A DNA stretch of 64,000 nucleotides from JBDTSW01 sp963797835. Lineage in GTDB: Bacteria > Actinomycetota > Thermoleophilia > Solirubrobacterales > 70-9. Positions 18,744 to 27,603 of this stretch are shown here, in pieces (positions within the stretch are counted from its first letter, which is position 1; each line of letters opens with the position of its first letter). A program made the translations under genes and the position numbers. The notes beneath the pieces were generated by a model. It searched no databases and was not told the origin of the DNA. It worked only from the letters and a program-made list of their open reading frames with translations. The stretch is from assembly GCA_963797835.1 (NCBI GenBank), contig CAWCRN010000027.1:62001-126000 (forward strand). Reading direction: 5' to 3'.

Positions 18744-20601
18744 TCAGTTCTGCAGCCTGTCGGCGAGTTGCCGTGAGACCCGCGAGGCCATCGCGATGAT
18801 GGTCATCATCGGGTTGACGCCGATCGAGCTGGGGAAGAGGGAGCCGTCGGCGACGTAGAGGCTCTCCGCCCCGTGCACGGCGCCATCGGTGCCCACCACT
18901 CCGCGGTCGGGGGAGGCGTCCATCGCAGCCGTCCCCATCGGGTGGAACGCCTCGAGGCGCAGGCGATGGGCGGCCGGGGGGCTCGCGTCGAGCCGGGCGG
19001 CACCGTCGGGGGCGATCGTCGGTATCCCTGCGATCTGCGGGAAGACCTCCCTGGCCCCTGCTGCGTAGAACAGGTCCACGGCACGGGCGATACCGAAGGT
19101 GAGCTTGCCGGCGTCGGCGCGGGTGAGCTTGTAGGTGACTCGCAGCGAGCCGTCGGAAGCGAGGCCCACGCGGCCGGTCGATTCGTCGGAGAGGTGTACC
19201 CCGGTCGAGGCGATCCGGTCGTAGGCGAGGATCCGCTCCTGGTGCGCGGCGCCCGTCCCCGGCAGCCACTGGGCCCCGAACGCGAGCGGGGTGAAGGTCG
19301 CCTCGAGGAGGATTCCCCGGTCCTGCCACTCATCGACGGCATAGCTCTGCATCACGCCGTCCCAGCCCCGCACCTCCTCGTCGAACCGGGCGCCGACCCA
19401 GCAGGCGGGGTGGATTCGAAGGTTGTGCCCCAGCCTCCCGCTGGGCGAGCGAAAGCCCGAGCGCAGCAGGAGCTCCGGCGTGCCGAAAGCCCCTCCCGCG
19501 AGCACCACCGCGCGGCGGGCGCGGAGCTCGTAAGGCCGCCCAGCGCCGTCACCGTTCGCACGCCTCAGGTCGGTGGGAGCGCCGTTCTGGTGCCAGGCGA
19601 CGCCGGAGCGACCGGCGAGCCCCGTCGCGCGGTCGCGCTCGAAGACGATCCGATCGACCTGGACGCCGGCGCGGATCCTCGCGCCCACGGCGACGGCCCG
19701 GGGCAGATAGGAGACGTGGGCGGCCCGCTTGGCGTCCAGGCGGCATCCCTGCGGACAGGAGCTGCACTGGGTGCAGCGGCCCGCGTTCCGCGACAGGGGG
19801 TGGTGGCTGAGGCCGAGCGCGTCTGCGCCCTCCATCAGGAGCTGGCCGTTTCGCCCCATCCGCTCCGGGTCCACCGGGCGCGACGTGCAGCATCTCCTCG
19901 CCCTCGGCGTAGTCGGGAGCCAGCTCGTTCGCCCAGTCGATCCCGTGTTCGCCACGCCAGCGCGCGAGCACCTCGTCGGGCGCGCGAAAGCACGTTCCGG
20001 AGTTGATCACGGTCGTGCCGCCCACCGCCCGTCCCACAGGCGTCGGGATCGCCGGCCGCCCCACGGCGACGGTCAGGCCGCCGTCCCGGTAGAGCGCCGC
20101 GAGGGCGGCCAGGGGCTCTTCGGGGTAGGAGCTCCGATCCATGTAGGGGCCGGCCTCGAGGACGATCACGTCGAGACCGGCCTCCGCCAGCAGCGCGGCG
20201 GCGACGGCCCCGCCGGCCCCGGAGCCGACGATGGCTACGTCGCACTCCTCCATCGGGGCCTCGGGCATGAGGCTTCCCAGCGGCTCCGGACCAGGAGGCA
20301 GGGGCGGGTCCTCGCCGTCGAGGCCGCAGGTGATCTCGTAGCCGATCGAGGCACGCACCCCAGGGTCGTTGCCGTAGCCGAGGCCGGTCAGGACCTTCAG
20401 GAACAGCATCAGCTCCCCCACGAACGGCCGCTCGGCCGCCTCGAGCTTGGCGAGGAAATCCTGCCGCGCCTCGAGGCTCGAGCGGCTGAAGCGCCAGGGG
20501 AACGGCAGCCGGTCGAATACGCGGAGCCCGACCTTCACGAGCAGCACCCGGCGTGGAGGCAGCGTCGCGAGGAACCGGTTCAGCGTGCCCGCGACGTCCA
20601 C
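18744..20601 (-). CDS. GMC oxidoreductase with N-terminal gluconate-dehydrogenase-subunit-3-like region (one-base break at 19881)
   Basis: An FAD-dependent alcohol/sugar dehydrogenase of the glucose-methanol-choline superfamily. The N-terminal 100 residues (LPFPWRFSRSSLEARQDFLAKLE, VLTGLGYGNDP) look like the small subunit of gluconate 2-dehydrogenases, here fused in one chain. Then come the FAD site (DVAIVGSGAGGAVAAALLAEAGLDVIVLEAG), RAVGGTTVINSGTC, GRCTQCSSCPQGCRLDAKRA and the C-terminal EAFHPMGTAAM / NPMMTIIAMASR block. The frame breaks at about 19881; one extra base there separates EGEEMLHV from RPVDPERMGRNG. Coding-like sequence continues upstream of GTG 20601 to about 20720 (ELRILRAFAEA), so the true start may be further upstream. 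Substrate unknown. Confidence 0.85.
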
Positions 20602-20724
20602 GGCGTCCGGATCGGGCGAGTCGTTACCCGCGGCGGCCGGGAGCGGCCCGAGCCCGGGCGCCTGCGCCTCGGCGAACGCCCGGAGGATCCGAAGCTCGGC
20701 GGCCCGCAGCCCCGGGGCGCGCCT

Positions 20725-21204
20725 TCAGGACGGCGCGGCCGGCTCTCCCACCCGCCCGGCGAGCGCCCACAGGACCAGCGCCACGCCCACAAGGAACCCG
20801 TCGACCAGGAAGTTGAGAAGGTAGGCGAAGACGTCGTCGTCGAACAGGTAGGCGCCGAGCGCGGCAAGCGAGGAGGCAGCCTTGCCCGCCGCCAGGACCA
20901 GCAGGAGCGGGCGGTAGCGCACCACGTCTGCCTGCACGACCAGGCAGATCCCGGTGATGACCACCATGTAGGAGAAGCCGAGCGCGAGCCAGAGCTGCTG
21001 CAGCGTCTCCGGGGCGTCGGAGAAGTCGCCCAGTGGCAGCCACTCGCCGAGGTCGTCGAGGCTGCCGAGCACCCCATCAGGGGCGACGATGAAGAGCAGG
21101 CCCACCAGGGCGAACGTCGCCGCGAGCAGGCGCAGGCTGAAGACCACGAATCGCTCGGCGGCTGCCCCCGTCATTCGGGCGGCGATGCTATCTGCGGCCC
21201 GCAC
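20725..21204 (-). CDS. Four-helix membrane protein of unknown function
   Basis: The 159-residue protein has hydrophobic segments at about 22-44, 71-92, 98-115 and 128-149. Its stop at 20725 overlaps the beginning of the coding-like sequence of the GMC oxidoreductase, suggesting cotranscription. The GLLFIVAPDGVLGSLDDLG and FSYMVVITGICL segments give no match I recognise. It is divergent from the ArsR-type gene at 21240, 35 bp away. Confidence 0.7.
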   Translation of the reverse strand: MRAADSIAARMTGAAAERFVVFSLRLLAATFALVGLLFIVAPDGVLGSLDDLGEWLPLGDFSDAPETLQQLWLALGFSYMVVITGICLVVQADVVRYRPLLLVLAAGKAASSLAALGAYLFDDDVFAYLLNFLVDGFLVGVALVLWALAGRVGEPAAPS

Positions 21205-21239
21205 GACGCGCGGGGCGGGACGCTGTTATACTGAACTAG

Positions 21240-21578
21240 ATGGTTCAGTATCAATCACAACTCGATCGCACGTTCGCGGCGCTGTCGGACCCGACCCGGC
21301 GCGGCATCCTGGAGCGGCTCGGAGGAGGAAGCGCCTCGATCACGGAGCTTGCTCAGCCGTTTGGGATCTCGCTGACGGGTATGAAGAAGCACGTGACCGT
21401 CCTGGAGGAGGCCGGGCTCGTCACCACCGAGAAGGTGGGGCGCACCCGCGACTGCAGGCTCGGCCCGCGTCGCCTCGACGACGAGGCCCAGTGGATCGCC
21501 ACATACGCACAGGCCGTGAACGCGCGACTCGACCGCTTCGAGGAGATGCTCGAGCGGAGGAAAGGAGAGCTCACATGA
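21240..21578 (+). CDS. ArsR-family regulator paired with an SRPBCC protein
   Basis: A 112-residue winged-helix protein: ALSDPTRRGILERLGGGSASITELAQPFGISLTGMKKHVTVLEEAGLVTTEKVGRTRDCRLGP. There are no metal-binding cysteines; it belongs to the SdpR-like ArsR subgroup that sits in operons with AHSA1/SRPBCC proteins. Its stop overlaps the next ATG (ATGA at 21575), so the two are translationally coupled. TATACT in the upstream TGTTATACTGAAC (21224-21236) is a plausible -10, and the start follows directly in a T/A-rich stretch that may be its own operator. Confidence 0.9.
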   Translation: MVQYQSQLDRTFAALSDPTRRGILERLGGGSASITELAQPFGISLTGMKKHVTVLEEAGLVTTEKVGRTRDCRLGPRRLDDEAQWIATYAQAVNARLDRFEEMLERRKGELT

Positions 21579-22067
21579 GCGATCAGCAGACCACCAGCAA
21601 GTCAGAGGTACGCAAGGAGGGGGACCGCGAGATCATCGTCGAGCGCGTCTTCGACGCCCCGCGAGACGTCGTCTTCAAGGCGTTCACCGATCCCGAGCTG
21701 ATCCCCGAGTGGTGGGGCCCCCACGGCACGGAGACCGTCGTGGACAAGCTCGACGCGAAGACCGGAGGCGACTGGCGCTTCATCCAAAAGGACTCCGACG
21801 GCAACGAGTACGCGTTCCGCGGCACGTTCCGCGAGATCACCCCGCCGGAGCGGATCGCCTGGACGTTCGAGTGGGACGGCATGCCCGGCTACGTCAGCGT
21901 CGACATCGTCGAGTTCGAGGATCTGGGCGAGCAGACGCAAGATCCGCGACCGCTCGCTGTTCTTCCTCCCGGAGGAGCGCGACGGCATGCTCGAGGCCGG
22001 CATGGAGAAGGGCATGAACGAGAGCTACGAGCGTCTGGACGAGCTCCTGGAGAGGCTGAAGAGCTAG
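21575..22067 (+). CDS. SRPBCC/AHSA1-family protein (one-base break at 21938)
   Basis: It starts MSDQQTTSKSEVRKEGDREIIVERVFDAPRDVVFKAFTDPELIPEWWGP, the classical START/Bet v1-like opening, followed by GGDWRFIQKDSDGNEYAFRGTFREITPPERIAWTFEWDGMPG. After DLGEQT the frame is lost at about 21938. Removing one base gives KIRDRSLFFLPEERDGMLEAGMEKGMNESYERLDELLERLKS to TAG 22067, the normal 163 residues. These proteins bind small hydrophobic ligands. It is coupled to the ArsR gene in front. Confidence 0.88.
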
Positions 22068-22114
22068 CCGTGGCAGGCGGGCCGGCGTTCGGCCGCCGGC
22101 CCGCCCCCGCTGCC

Positions 22115-22120
22115 TAGAAT
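22115..22120 (+). promoter_or_regulatory. -10 element of the gat operon (leaderless type)
   Basis: TAGAAT, a good -10 hexamer, ends 7 nt before GTG 22128 of gatC. There is no ribosome site, so the operon transcript is probably leaderless. Confidence 0.5.
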
Positions 22121-22127
22121 CACCCGC

Positions 22128-22412
22128 GTGATCGAGCGCGCGCAGGTCCTCCATGTCGCCAAGCTCGCCCGGCTGCGGCTTAGCGACGAGGAGGTCGAGG
22201 TGATGGCCGGGGAGCTCTCGCACATCCTCGAGCACGTCGAGCGCATCTCCAGCCTCGATCTCGACGGGGTCGAGCCGACGACTCACGTGGTCGCGCTCGA
22301 GAACGTGATGCGGCCCGACGAGCCGCGCCCGAGCCTCCCGCGCGAGCGGGCGCTGGAATCCGCGCCCGATCCTGCCGAGGGCGCCTTCCGAGTTCCGAGC
22401 CCACAGGCGTGA
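22128..22412 (+). CDS. gatC: Asp/Glu-tRNA amidotransferase subunit C
   Basis: A 94-residue subunit with the family core VLHVAKLARLRLSDEEVEVMAGELSHILEHVERISSLDLDGVEPTTHVVALENVMRPDEP. It stabilises the GatA-GatB complex that amidates misacylated Glu-tRNA(Gln) or Asp-tRNA(Asn). The GTG start fits the leaderless-type -10 element upstream. Its stop overlaps the gatA start (GTGA). Confidence 0.95.
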   Translation: MIERAQVLHVAKLARLRLSDEEVEVMAGELSHILEHVERISSLDLDGVEPTTHVVALENVMRPDEPRPSLPRERALESAPDPAEGAFRVPSPQA

Positions 22413-23842
22413 GCGAGCTCCTCGAGCTCACCGCGGCCCAGGCCCTGGGCCGGATCGAGGCGGGCGAGCTTGACGCCGGGGAGTACTTCGACGCCTACGC
22501 GGAGGCCGTTGCGGGCGACGACCTCGGCGCGTTCCTGTGGAAGGCCGAGCCCGGTGCCGGCGGCTCGGGGGGCGAGGTGTTCCGGGGCATGCCCGTCGCC
22601 GTCAAGGACATCTTCTGCACCGAGGGGATCCCGACCACGGCCGGGTCGCGGATCCTCGAGGGCTATCGCCCGCCGTACACGGCGACCGCGGTCCGCCGCC
22701 TCTCCGACGCCGGAGCCAGGGTGCTCGGCAAGACGAACATGGACGAGTTCGCGATGGGGTCCTCGAACGAGAACTCCGCCTACGGGCCGGTCGGCAACCC
22801 CTGGGATCGCGGCCGCGTCCCGGGCGGCTCCTCCGGGGGCTCCGCGGCGGCGGTGGCAGGGCGGCTCGCCCCTTGGGCCCTGGGCACGGACACGGGGGGC
22901 TCGATCCGCCAGCCGGCGGCGCTGTGCGGGATCGTCGGGCTCAAGCCGACCTACGGTGCGGTCTCGCGCTACGGGATGATCGCCTTCGCCTCCTCCCTCG
23001 ACCAGTGCGGGCCGCTCACGCGCGACGTCACGGACGCGGCGCTGCTCCTGCGAGCGCTGCAGGGCCCTGATGAGATGGACTCCACCTGCGTCGGGATCGA
23101 GGCTGGGGTCGAGTTGCCGTCGCGGACCGACCTGAACGGGCTGCGGGTCGGCGTGGCCCGCGACTTCTCGCACGAGGCCGAGGGCGTCGAGCCAGGCGTG
23201 GCCGAGGCGTTCGCGCGCGGCCTCGAGATGATCACGGAGCTTGGCGCGAACGTGGGGGAGTGCGAACTGCCCCACGCCGACCACGGCATCAGCGCCTACT
23301 ACGTCCTCGCGCCGGCGGAGGCGTCGTCCAACCTCGCCCGCTTCGACGGCGTGCGCTACGGCCTGCGACACGACGACCCCGACGACCTCACCGAGATGTA
23401 CGAGACGACCCGCGCCGCCGGCTTCGGCGCCGAGGTCAAGCGCCGGATCATGCTCGGCACGTACGCCCTGTCCTCCGGCTACTACGAGGCCTACTACGGG
23501 CGCGCCCAGCGCGTGCGAACGCGAATCGCCGAGGACTTCGCGGCCGCCTTCGAGTCGTTCGACCTGATCGCCACCCCGACGTCGCCAACCGTCGCCTTCG
23601 AGCTCGGCGCGCGCACCCAGGACCCGCTTGCGATGTACCTGTCCGACTACTTCACGGTGCCGATGTCGCTCGCCGGGATCCCCGCGATCTCGATCCCCTG
23701 CGGTCTGGCCGAGCCCGCCGGCGGTGGCCCCAAGCTCCCCGTCGGGCTCCAGCTCACGAGCCCGGCGTTCACCGAGACGAGGCTGCTCGACGCGGCGTAC
23801 GCGCTCGAGCAGGCTCTCGAGTTCGAGGGGAGGCCGGCGTGA
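22409..23842 (+). CDS. gatA: Asp/Glu-tRNA amidotransferase subunit A (amidase)
   Basis: A 477-residue amidase-signature enzyme releases ammonia from glutamine. The catalytic triad Lys-cisSer-Ser is visible: PVAVKDIFCTEGIPTTAGSRIL, PGGSSGGSAAAVAGRLAPWALGTDTGGSIRQPAALCG, and GLKPTYGAVSRYGMIAFASSLDQ. Length is normal. It overlaps gatC before it and the protease gene after it by four bases each, so the operon is tightly coupled. Confidence 0.96.
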   Translation: MSELLELTAAQALGRIEAGELDAGEYFDAYAEAVAGDDLGAFLWKAEPGAGGSGGEVFRGMPVAVKDIFCTEGIPTTAGSRILEGYRPPYTATAVRRLSDAGARVLGKTNMDEFAMGSSNENSAYGPVGNPWDRGRVPGGSSGGSAAAVAGRLAPWALGTDTGGSIRQPAALCGIVGLKPTYGAVSRYGMIAFASSLDQCGPLTRDVTDAALLLRALQGPDEMDSTCVGIEAGVELPSRTDLNGLRVGVARDFSHEAEGVEPGVAEAFARGLEMITELGANVGECELPHADHGISAYYVLAPAEASSNLARFDGVRYGLRHDDPDDLTEMYETTRAAGFGAEVKRRIMLGTYALSSGYYEAYYGRAQRVRTRIAEDFAAAFESFDLIATPTSPTVAFELGARTQDPLAMYLSDYFTVPMSLAGIPAISIPCGLAEPAGGGPKLPVGLQLTSPAFTETRLLDAAYALEQALEFEGRPA

Positions 23843-24115
23843 CCGAGGAGGAGTGCCGGCTGGCGGCCGCAGGAGGCCCTCGACGAGCTGCCCCAGTGGG
23901 CCCGCGACCGCCTGGGGGACGTGGCAGTGATCGTCGAGGAATCCCATCCCGACGACCTGATGGGCATCTACGACCCGGTCGGGGGCGTCCAGCGAATCGT
24001 GATCTTCCGCGAGGCGAACCCCGACGCCGAGGAGGTCAAGCGCACCGTCTTCCACGAGGTCGGGCACTTCTTCGGGATGGGGGAGGATCAGATCGAGGGG
24101 CTGGGCTATGGCTGA
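23839..24115 (+). CDS. Zincin-like metalloprotease inside the gat operon (one-base break at 23872)
   Basis: From GTG 23839 the product opens VTEEECRLAAA. After removal of one extra G at about 23872 it continues EALDELPQWARDRLGDVAVIVEESHPDDLMGIYDPVGGVQRIVIFREANP and ends FHEVGHFFGMGEDQIEGLGYG. HEVGH is the zinc-binding HExxH and the later Glu a third ligand, as in the zincin family once called DUF1025 (about 90-120 residues). It overlaps gatA (GTGA) and gatB (ATG 24108). Its role in tRNA amidation, if any, is unknown. Confidence 0.82.
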
Positions 24116-25551
24116 CGCAGAGCTCGAGGCGGTCATCGGGCTGGAGATCCACGTCCAGCTCCGCACCCGCACGAAGATGTTCTGCGGCTGCGAGCTGTCG
24201 TTCGGCGACGACCCCAACGTCCACACCTGCCCGATCTGCCTCGCCCACCCGGGCGTGCTGCCGACCGTGAACGAGCAGGCCGTCCGCTACGGCCTCGCGA
24301 TAGCCCTGGCCCTGGACTGCGAGATCGCTCCCCGGTCGATCTTCCACCGCAAGCAGTACTTCTATCCCGACAGCCCGAAGGCGTACCAGATCAGCCAGTA
24401 CGACATCCCGCTGGCGCGGAACGGCCGCCTCGGCGATGTGCGCATCCACCGCGTCCACCTGGAGGAGGACGCGGCGAAGCTCATCCACGTCGGCGAGTCG
24501 GGCCGGATCCACGGCTCCGGGAGCTCGCTTGTGGACTTCAACCGCGGCGGCACGCCGCTGGTGGAGATCGTCAGCGAGCCCGACCTACGCGACGGTGCCT
24601 CGGCTCGCGAGTGGCTCCAGCTGCTGCGCGCGACGATCAAGCAGACGGGCGCCTCCGACGTGAACATGGAGGAGGGCAGCCTTCGCTGCGACGCGAACAT
24701 CTCGGTCCGACCAGCCGGCAGCGAGGAGCTGGGAACGAAGACCGAGCTCAAGAACATGAACTCGTTCCGGTTCATCGAGCGGGGCATCGCCGCCGAGCTC
24801 GAGCGCCAGCGGAGCGTGGTCGCGGCCGGTGACCACGTCGAGCAGGAGACGCTTCACTTCGACCCGAGCAGCGGCGAGCTGACGTCGCTGCGCTCGAAGG
24901 AGGAGGCGCACGACTACCGCTACTTCCCCGAGCCCGACCTGGTGCCGCTGGCCCCGACCGAGGAGATGCTGGCCACCGCTCGCGAGTCGCTGCCCGAGCT
25001 GCCCGAGGCGCGCCATCGCCGCTACCTCGGTCGAGCTGGACCTCACCGAGAAACAGGCCGACCAGATCGCCTACGACCCGGACCTCGCGACGTATTTCGA
25101 AGCGGCGGCCGGCGCGGCCGAGAGCGCCGACGCACGCACCGTGGCGAACTGGGTGGTCGGCGACCTCGTCGCCGGGCTGCGCGAGGCCGACGGGGGAGAC
25201 CCCGCCTCGTCCATGGTCACCCCGGAGGCGCTGGGCTCGCTCGCCGACCTGGCGGCCGAGAGGAAGGTGTCCAGCACGGCGGCGCGGCAGGTGCTCGCCG
25301 CGTTGATCTCGGAAGGTGGCGAGCCTGGTGCGATCGTCGAGCGCGAGGGGCTGGGACAGCTCGAGGACTCCGGTGAGCTGGAGGCCATCGTGGCGGCGGC
25401 GATCGAGGCGGAGCCCGAGGCCGCGGAGAAGGTCCGCGACGGCGAGATGAAGGCGGTCGGCCCGATCGTCGGTTACGTGATGCGCGAGACCAAGGGCAGG
25501 GCCGACGGGGGCGAGGTCACCCGTCTGATCCGCTCTCAGCTGGGGCTCTAA
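24108..25551 (+). CDS. gatB: Asp/Glu-tRNA amidotransferase subunit B (one-base break at 25029)
   Basis: The tRNA-binding kinase-like subunit starts MADAELEAVIGLEIHVQLRTRTKMFCGCELSFGDDPNVHTCPICLAHPGVLPTVNEQAV, with the CxC...CPxC zinc site. HRKQYFYPDSPKAYQISQYDIPL and GTPLVEIVSEPD follow, then RYFPEPDLVPL. The frame breaks at about 25029 (PEARHRRYL / VELDLTEKQADQIAYDPDLATYFEAAAG). The C-terminal YqeY-like tail domain then runs to TAA 25551 (MKAVGPIVGYVMRETKGRADGGEVTRLIRSQL). Repaired length is 480, as usual. The gene is essential, so an extra base in the assembly is likely. Confidence 0.94.
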
Positions 25552-25584
25552 GCTCGGTAATCCCGCGGCCCCCGTAGCTCCTCC

Positions 25585-25890
25585 TCACAGCCCGAACCTC
25601 CCTCGCTGGTCCGCCGGCACCAGGTCGAGGTACTCCGGGTGCCGCTCGATGTAGCCGCGGATGAACGGGCAGAACGGCAGCACGGCGAGGCCCTCCGCAC
25701 GCGCCGCGTCGAGGGCTGCCGCCGCGAGCGCCGAGCCCAACCCATGGCCCCCGAAGGCCTCGTCCACCTCGGTGTGGGCGAAGGCGATCCGTCCGGGGGT
25801 GCGCTCGTAGGCCGTGAACCCCGCGGGCTCGCCGTCGGCGAACACCTCGAACCTGCTCCCCTCGGGATCGTCGGCGACACGCACCTCCAT
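25585..25890 (-). CDS. Small GNAT-family N-acetyltransferase
   Basis: A 101-residue protein of the YjdJ/Gcn5-related type. The acetyl-CoA pyrophosphate loop is FGGHGLGSALAAAALDAARAEGLAVLPFCPFIRGYIERHPEYLDLV, typical of the short bacterial acetyltransferases that end soon after the P-loop helix. Preceding strands read FEVFADGEPAGFTAYERTPGRIAFAHTEVDEAF. Substrate unknown. It is divergent from ndh with a palindrome between them. Confidence 0.87.
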   Translation of the reverse strand: MEVRVADDPEGSRFEVFADGEPAGFTAYERTPGRIAFAHTEVDEAFGGHGLGSALAAAALDAARAEGLAVLPFCPFIRGYIERHPEYLDLVPADQRGRFGL

Positions 25891-25921
25891 GAGCCCGAGA
25901 CTACGGCGGGCGCCGAGCGGT

Positions 25922-25942
25922 CTTGTAACAGGGTGTTACGAG
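25922..25942. promoter_or_regulatory. Palindromic operator upstream of ndh
   Basis: CTTGTAACA and TGTTACGAG form an 8-of-9 inverted repeat around a GGG spacer, 27 nt before the ndh ATG and 32 nt before the divergent GNAT start. It overlaps where the -35 region of ndh should be (a CATACT -10 lies at 25956-25961). It resembles a dimeric repressor site; the half-site TTGTAACA is close to, but not, the Rex consensus. Confidence 0.5.
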
Positions 25943-25968
25943 CAATTCGGGTCGGCATACTTCCAGGC

Positions 25969-27295
25969 ATGGCCTGGAACGTGCTGATCGCCGGTGGTGG
26001 GTTCGCCGGCATGGCCGCCGCCCGCAAGCTCGAGCGCCTGCTGCCGAAGCAGTCCGCGCGCCTGATCCTGGTCAACGACGTCAACTTCGTGCTCTACACG
26101 CCGTTCCTGCCGGAGGCCGCCGCCGGAACGCTCGAGCCGCGACACGTGGTCACGCCGCTGCGCGACATCCTGCGGCGCACCGATCTGCGGCTCGGCGGGA
26201 TCACCGGTCACGATCCCGAGACGCGCACCGTGGAGCTGCGGACGCACGAGGGCGAGGACGAGACCCTGCGCTACGACCAGTTCCTGGTAGCGGTCGGCTC
26301 GGTGTCGCGTTCGCTCCCGGTACCGGGGCTCGACCAGCACGCGATCGGCTTCAAGAGCCTCGCCGACGCGATCTGGCTCCGGAACCACGTGGTCGACACG
26401 CTCGAGCGCGCCAACGCCACCGACGACCCCGCTCGCCGCGAGGAGCTCCTGACCTACGTCTTCGTGGGCGGCGGCTACTCCGGCCTGGAGGCGCTGGCCG
26501 AGCTTCAGGACTTCGCCGCCGACGCGATCGACCGCTATCCGCGTGCCCGCCTCCACGGGATGCGCTGGATCCTGGTCGAGGCGACCGGCAGGGTGCTGCC
26601 CGAGGTCGACGCCGGCCTCGCCGACTACGCGGTCCGCGAGCTGCGGGGTCGCGGGATCGACATCAGGCTCGGGACCATGCTCGACGAGGCGCGGGCCGAC
26701 TCCGCGCGCCTCTCGACCGGTGAGGAGATCCCCACCCGGACGATCGTCTGGACCGCGGGCGTCGCGCCGCACCCCAGCCTGCGATCGCTCGCGCTGCCGC
26801 TCGACGAGCGCGGCAGGGTCACCGTGGACACGTACATGCGCGTGGCCGGGCGCGAGGGCGTGTGGGCGATCGGAGACTGCGCCGCCGTCCCCGACCCCAG
26901 CCACGACGGCGGCCCAGGCATGCCCGCCCACGGCGCAGCACGCCGTCCGCCAGGGCGCCGCGGTCGCGCACAACATCGCGTGCGAGCTGGGCGTCGCAAC
27001 CGCGCCCCGGGCGTTCAACTATCACGCGAAGGCGGCGTTCGTCAACCTGGGCCGCTACAAGGCCGTCGGCCAGCTCGGGCGGCGGCGCTTCAGCGGCTTC
27101 CCCGCCTGGTGGCTCGCCCGGACCTACCACATGAGCCAGATCCCGGGCCTGGCCCGGAAGATCCGCGCCGTCGCCGACTGGACGGTGGGGCTCCCATTCG
27201 CCCGTGACGTGGCCGAGGTGGGATCGATCGGGCACCCGCGTCCGCTCGCCGACGAGATCTACGAACGGGGCGGTACCCACCGCCCCCTGGGGTAG
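25969..27295 (+). CDS. ndh: Type II NADH dehydrogenase (one-base break at 26926)
   Basis: A single-subunit, non-proton-pumping flavoenzyme that passes electrons from NADH to the quinone pool. ATG 25969 gives NVLIAGGGFAGMAAARKLERLLP (FAD site), LYTPFLPEAAAGTLEPRHVVTPLRDILRRTD, then YVFVGGGYSGLEALAELQDFAADAI (NADH site) and GVWAIGDCAAVPDP. Just after, one extra G at about 26926 breaks the frame; repaired, PPTAQHAVRQGAAVAHNIACELG continues to the C-terminal ARTYHMSQIPGLARKIRAVADW membrane-binding region and TAG 27295. About 441 residues. Menaquinone made by the men genes here is its likely acceptor. Confidence 0.92.
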
Positions 27296-27299
27296 CGCC

Positions 27300-27593
27300 G
27301 TGGAGGCGCTCCTCGTCGTGGGCATCTCCTTCGGCATCGCGACGGGAATCGTCGGGCGCGCCAAGGGGAGCTCGTTCTTCATCTGGTTCCTGATCGGCTT
27401 CGTCCTGCCCGTGATCGGGATCGTCGCCGCCGCGCTCTACCGCTCCGAGCAGGCCGAGCCCGAGCGCCGCTGCCCCCGCTGCGGCAAGGTCCAGAAGCTC
27501 TACGTCCAGGTCTGCAACGTCTGCGGCGAGGACCTGTTCCTGCCGGACGACCCTAGCGACGTTCGCCCGGGCCCCGCGATCCGCGGTTCCTAG
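27300..27593 (+). CDS. Small membrane protein with C-terminal zinc ribbon
   Basis: A 97-residue protein from GTG 27300, 4 nt after ndh. Two hydrophobic segments (about 4-16 and 24-42, FFIWFLIGFVLPVIGIVAAALY) are followed by a four-cysteine ribbon (CPRCGKVQKLYVQVCNVCGEDLF). The close spacing suggests cotranscription with ndh. Function unknown. Confidence 0.75.
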   Translation: MEALLVVGISFGIATGIVGRAKGSSFFIWFLIGFVLPVIGIVAAALYRSEQAEPERRCPRCGKVQKLYVQVCNVCGEDLFLPDDPSDVRPGPAIRGS

Positions 27594-27603
27594 GGCTCAG
27601 CCC

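Noticed and set aside
22283..24226. 647-residue minus-strand frame opposite gatC-gatA
   Set aside because: Gly/Arg/Val/His-rich with no domain; a mirror of GC-rich codons of gatA. The same holds for the 826-residue frame at 50379-52859 opposite leuA and similar ones.
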